A program made the translations under genes and the position numbers. A model generated the notes under the pieces. It was not told the DNA's origin. It saw nothing but the letters and a program-made list of their open reading frames with translations, and ran no database searches. Below, one piece after another: positions 33,956 to 36,482 of a stretch of 36,482 bases of DNA. Position 1 is the first letter of the stretch. The number at the start of each line of letters is the position of its first letter. Source of the stretch: Paucilactobacillus wasatchensis (GTDB lineage Bacteria; Bacillota; Bacilli; Lactobacillales; Lactobacillaceae); the NCBI RefSeq assembly GCF_000876205.1, contig NZ_AWTT01000019.1, positions 1 to 36,482 of the forward strand, given 5' to 3'.

Positions 33956-34199
33956 CGTCTTCTGGTTTACTTTCTATTTTTTTAGATTGCTCAAATAAAG
34001 TTTCGTTGCCATCATCGTCCATCAATTTAGTTAACGTTTTTTCAGCGTTATCTAGTGTTTTTTGCAACTCTTGACTTAGTTCTACCCCGGTTTTAAATTG
34101 TTTTAAAGCCTCTTCAAGTGGAACATCGCCTTGTTCGAGTTGTTCAACAATGGTTTGCAAACTTTTTAATTGCGTTTCAAAACTCATTTTTTCAGTCAT
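33948..34199 (-). CDS. xseB: Exodeoxyribonuclease VII small subunit
   Basis: XseB is the helical small subunit that assembles with XseA to degrade single-stranded DNA. The 83-residue protein shows the family core FETQLKSLQTIVEQLEQGDV then PLEEALKQFKTGVELSQ and an acidic tail. I chose ATG 34199 because AAGGAG lies about seven bases upstream and MTEKMSFE is a normal start. The frame opens 16 codons further but those lie in the xseA end. It overlaps xseA by eight bases and ispA by eight bases. Confidence 0.96.
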   Translation of the reverse strand: MTEKMSFETQLKSLQTIVEQLEQGDVPLEEALKQFKTGVELSQELQKTLDNAEKTLTKLMDDDGNETLFEQSKKIESKPEDDE

Positions 34200-35541
34200 T
34201 ATTTTTCTCCTTGTTAATCTGATTAATTTCAGCTTGCACTTGTCCATCTTGAAAATGCAATCTAACCTGTGATCCCGTTGTCAGCTCAGTCACACTTTTA
34301 ACCACCTGGTTATCATATGTGACATACGTGTAACCTCGGCTCATAATTTTTAATGGGCTTAAAAAATCCAGTGAAGCAATCGTATTTTGTAACACGACTC
34401 TATGATCGTGAATTAACCGAATCCCGCTTTGTTCAAGTCGTTGCTGGAGCTCATTGCTCTGGTTTGTAGCTGTAACTATCCGCTGGTTCATCGCATACAT
34501 TGATAACCCTGAAGCTGCTAATTTAACCTGCTGCTGCCATTGTTGCAATGTTACATTAATTTGTTGTTTGAGGCGATTGGAAACTTGATCGACATTTTGC
34601 AAATAGCCTTCATATAATCGTTTGGGCTGTGTAAAAATATAACTGTGCTCAAGTTTGGTTAAATTTTGCTGAGCCAACCTAATTTTGTTTTTCATTGCAT
34701 TATTCAATCGTTGGCGTTGTTGTGTAATTTTTAATAATTCATCAGTTAATACTGGGACTGCTAATTCTGCAGCCGCTGTGGGCGTTGCGGCCCGCACATC
34801 CGCCACTAAATCTGCAATTGTGGTATCAGTTTCGTGTCCAACCGACGAAATTACAGGAACTTGACTAGCAGCAATTGCGCGTGCCACAACTTCCTCGTTA
34901 AATGGCCAAAGATCCTCAATTGAACCACCACCGCGTCCAATAATGAGAGTATCAAATGTGCCACTTTCATTAACTCGTTGAATTTGTCTCGTAATGTCTT
35001 TAGCAGCTGAGTCACCTTGAACAACCGCCGGAAATAATACTAATTGTGCAATTGGAAAACGACGACGAGTAGTGGTGATAATATCACGAATTACTGCCCC
35101 ACTTGGACTGGTGACGACCGCAATTTTTTTGGGAAATTGGGGCAATAATTGCTTGGGAGCATCAAATAATCCTTCTTGTGCTAACTTTTTCTTTAACTGT
35201 TCGTAAGCTTGATAAAGAGCACCAACACCATCAGGTTGCATTGAATCAACATAGATTTGGTAGCTGCCACTCGCTTCATATAAACCAATTCGACCAGTAA
35301 CTAAAACTTTCATCCCTTCTTCTGGTTGAAATTTTATTTTAGTAAAGGCTGATTTAAACATGATTGCGCTAATTTTTGCATGATCATCCTTTAAACTAAA
35401 ATATTGATGTGCATTTGGTCGTGGTCTGAAATTAGAAATCTCTCCTGTAAGATAAATACGTCCTAAATATGGATCTACATCAAATTTACGTTTTATATAT
35501 TTTGTTAACGCGCTAACTGTTAAATATTTATCATTATCCAT
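34192..35541 (-). CDS. xseA: Exodeoxyribonuclease VII large subunit
   Basis: XseA is the catalytic subunit of exonuclease VII. The 449-residue protein has an N-terminal OB fold (GEISNFRPRPNAHQYFSLKD), the catalytic domain with VTSPSGAVIRDIITTTRRRFP, IIGRGGGSIEDLWPFNEE and SSVGHETDTTIADLVADVRAATPT, then a coiled-coil stretch and a small C-terminal region with SRGYTYVTYDNQVVKS. It is complete. The start ATG overlaps the folD stop by eight bases (ATGGATAA) and has TGGAGCCAAATAA upstream. Confidence 0.98.
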   Translation of the reverse strand: MDNDKYLTVSALTKYIKRKFDVDPYLGRIYLTGEISNFRPRPNAHQYFSLKDDHAKISAIMFKSAFTKIKFQPEEGMKVLVTGRIGLYEASGSYQIYVDSMQPDGVGALYQAYEQLKKKLAQEGLFDAPKQLLPQFPKKIAVVTSPSGAVIRDIITTTRRRFPIAQLVLFPAVVQGDSAAKDITRQIQRVNESGTFDTLIIGRGGGSIEDLWPFNEEVVARAIAASQVPVISSVGHETDTTIADLVADVRAATPTAAAELAVPVLTDELLKITQQRQRLNNAMKNKIRLAQQNLTKLEHSYIFTQPKRLYEGYLQNVDQVSNRLKQQINVTLQQWQQQVKLAASGLSMYAMNQRIVTATNQSNELQQRLEQSGIRLIHDHRVVLQNTIASLDFLSPLKIMSRGYTYVTYDNQVVKSVTELTTGSQVRLHFQDGQVQAEINQINKEKNND

Positions 35542-36394
35542 TTATTTGGCTCCATTTAGTTAACTCAACTGTTTGCTGCATCAAAGTGGCAATTGTCAGG
35601 GGACCAACACCGCCTGGAACTGGTGTAATGGCACCTACGACATCTTTGACAGCATCAAAATCTACATCACCAATCAATTTGCCATTGTCATCATGGTCGA
35701 TTCCAACGTCAATTACAACCGCATCAGGCTTTACAAATTCTGCTTTGATTAAGTGACCAACGCCAGTGGCAACGATCAATATATCCGCTTGTTTAGTTAA
35801 TGATGCCAAATTTTTAGTGTGGTGGCCTGCAACCGTCACCGTCACATCTTCATTTAATAGTAGTGCAGCCATGGGTTTACCAACTAAGATACTACGCCCA
35901 ACAATTACCGCATGTTGTCCAACTAGTGGTACATGATATTCTTTGAGAATTGTCATAATTCCCTTAGGTGTGCAGGCAACTGGATAATTGCCAGCTTGGT
36001 TTGCATATAGCCGCCCTAAATTTTGCGGGTGAAAACCATCAACATCTTTACTAGGAACAATTGCACTAGTAATCACGTCGGCATCGATTTGTTGCGGTAA
36101 TGGGGCCTGCACTAGAATCGCATTGATCGTATCGTCAGAATTCAATGCTTTAATTTCATCTAAAATTACTTGTTGCGATACATCGCTTGGAAAAGTCTTT
36201 AGAATCGAATTCATTCCTAATTTTTCAGCTTTGCGCTGCTTATTACGAGTATACATTTTACTAGCAGGGTCATCCCCTACCAGAATAACAGCAATTCCAG
36301 GTTTGATGCCTTGGCCCTTTAATTTTGCTACTTCTTTCGTTGTTTGCAAATTTATTTTTTGTGCTAACTTTTTGCCATCAATTATTGTTGTCAT
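35534..36394 (-). CDS. folD: Methylene-THF dehydrogenase / methenyl-THF cyclohydrolase FolD
   Basis: FolD converts 5,10-methylene-THF to 10-formyl-THF with NADP, supplying purine synthesis and the formyl donor for Fmt. The 286-residue protein has GIAVILVGDDPASKMYTRNKQRKAEKLG with the catalytic Lys, AILVQAPLPQQID, KDVDGFHPQNLGRL, the NADP-binding VIVGRSILVGKPMA, and the signature TPVPGGVGPLTIATLM. The ATG has AAAGGCGG upstream. It is the first gene of folD-xseA-xseB-ispA-tlyA, and overlaps xseA by eight bases. Confidence 0.98.
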   Translation of the reverse strand: MTTIIDGKKLAQKINLQTTKEVAKLKGQGIKPGIAVILVGDDPASKMYTRNKQRKAEKLGMNSILKTFPSDVSQQVILDEIKALNSDDTINAILVQAPLPQQIDADVITSAIVPSKDVDGFHPQNLGRLYANQAGNYPVACTPKGIMTILKEYHVPLVGQHAVIVGRSILVGKPMAALLLNEDVTVTVAGHHTKNLASLTKQADILIVATGVGHLIKAEFVKPDAVVIDVGIDHDDNGKLIGDVDFDAVKDVVGAITPVPGGVGPLTIATLMQQTVELTKWSQING

Positions 36395-36434
36395 TAGTTT
36401 ACCGCCTTTTCTACCGCATATTCACTCAATAACA

Positions 36435-36443
36435 ATTTTAGCA
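36435..36443 (-). promoter_or_regulatory. Possible extended -10 promoter of folD
   Basis: Minus strand TGCTAAAAT (TGn plus -10 TAAAAT), 41 bases upstream of the folD ATG. A convincing -35 is not seen. Confidence 0.45.
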
Positions 36444-36454
36444 TATTTTGCCAT

Positions 36455-36482
36455 AAAAAAAGCCCAGCAAACTACAAAAATT
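36455..36482 (-). terminator. Right arm of a terminator from the gene upstream of folD (cut by window edge)
   Basis: Minus strand GTTTGCTGGGC followed by seven T (36461-36455) looks like the 3' arm and T tract of an intrinsic terminator. The left arm would lie beyond 36482, so the hairpin cannot be confirmed. Confidence 0.4.

Noticed and set aside
1-36482. CRISPR arrays, tRNA or rRNA genes, prophage or integrase genes, riboswitches
   Set aside because: I read all intergenic regions and found no regularly spaced repeats, clover-leaf sequences, phage genes or recognisable riboswitch cores.

Overview
The window is a stretch of core chromosome from a low-GC Gram-positive bacterium, almost certainly a member of the Lactobacillaceae. 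The evidence is the gene order (folD-xseA-xseB-ispA-tlyA-argR-recN ... gmk-rpoZ-coaBC-priA-fmt-rsmB-stp-pknB-rsgA-rpe-thiN, rpmB, asp23-fakA, recG-plsX-acpP, rnc-smc-ftsY-ylxM-ffh), the low GC content, strong GGAGG-type ribosome binding sites, and the end of an ISL3-type insertion sequence. I cannot fix the genus. Nearly everything is on the minus strand. Only rpmB, one small SOS-type gene and the IS remnant are on the plus strand.

Layout, in minus-strand transcription order from the right edge. (1) folD-xseA-xseB-ispA-tlyA (36394-32246) is a tightly packed set for one-carbon metabolism, exonuclease VII, isoprenoid synthesis and rRNA methylation. The first four genes are joined by three successive 8-nt overlaps. 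(2) argR-recN follows with its own promoter and ends at a 15-bp perfect hairpin. (3) opuCA-CB-CC-CD (29821-26390) is a complete compatible-solute ABC importer. (4) A convergent plus-strand gene of 109 codons (25951-26280) has a promoter with a LexA/SOS box in the spacer and a second box just downstream of the -10. (5) gmk-rpoZ ends at a clear terminator. (6) coaBC-priA-fmt-(rsmB)-stp-pknB-rsgA-rpe starts at an extended -10 promoter. In it, rsmB is broken by an inferred 41-nt deletion that removes methyltransferase motif IV. (7) thiN comes next, then rpmB on the opposite strand with a shared bidirectional terminator. (8) asp23-fakA, then recG-plsX-acpP behind a hairpin that leaves no room for a new promoter. 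(9) rnc-smc-ftsY-ylxM-ffh is the chromosome condensation and SRP cluster. (10) Downstream of ffh, where rpsP usually lies, is the end of an ISL3-type element. Its last transposase codons contain a strong terminator facing the host operon.

Functionally the window covers membrane protein targeting (ffh, ftsY, ylxM), phospholipid and fatty-acid entry (plsX, acpP, fakA), DNA repair and restart (recG, priA, recN, xseAB), cell-wall signalling (pknB/stp), cofactor synthesis (coaBC, thiN, folD), initiator tRNA formylation (fmt), ribosome maturation (rsgA, tlyA, rnc, the dead rsmB), and osmoprotection (opuC).

The points most worth a second look are the tandem SOS boxes over a small YolD-like orphan gene, the rsmB microhomology deletion, the IS end cutting ffh from its usual downstream partner, and a Cys-to-Glu change in the CoaC active-site loop of CoaBC.
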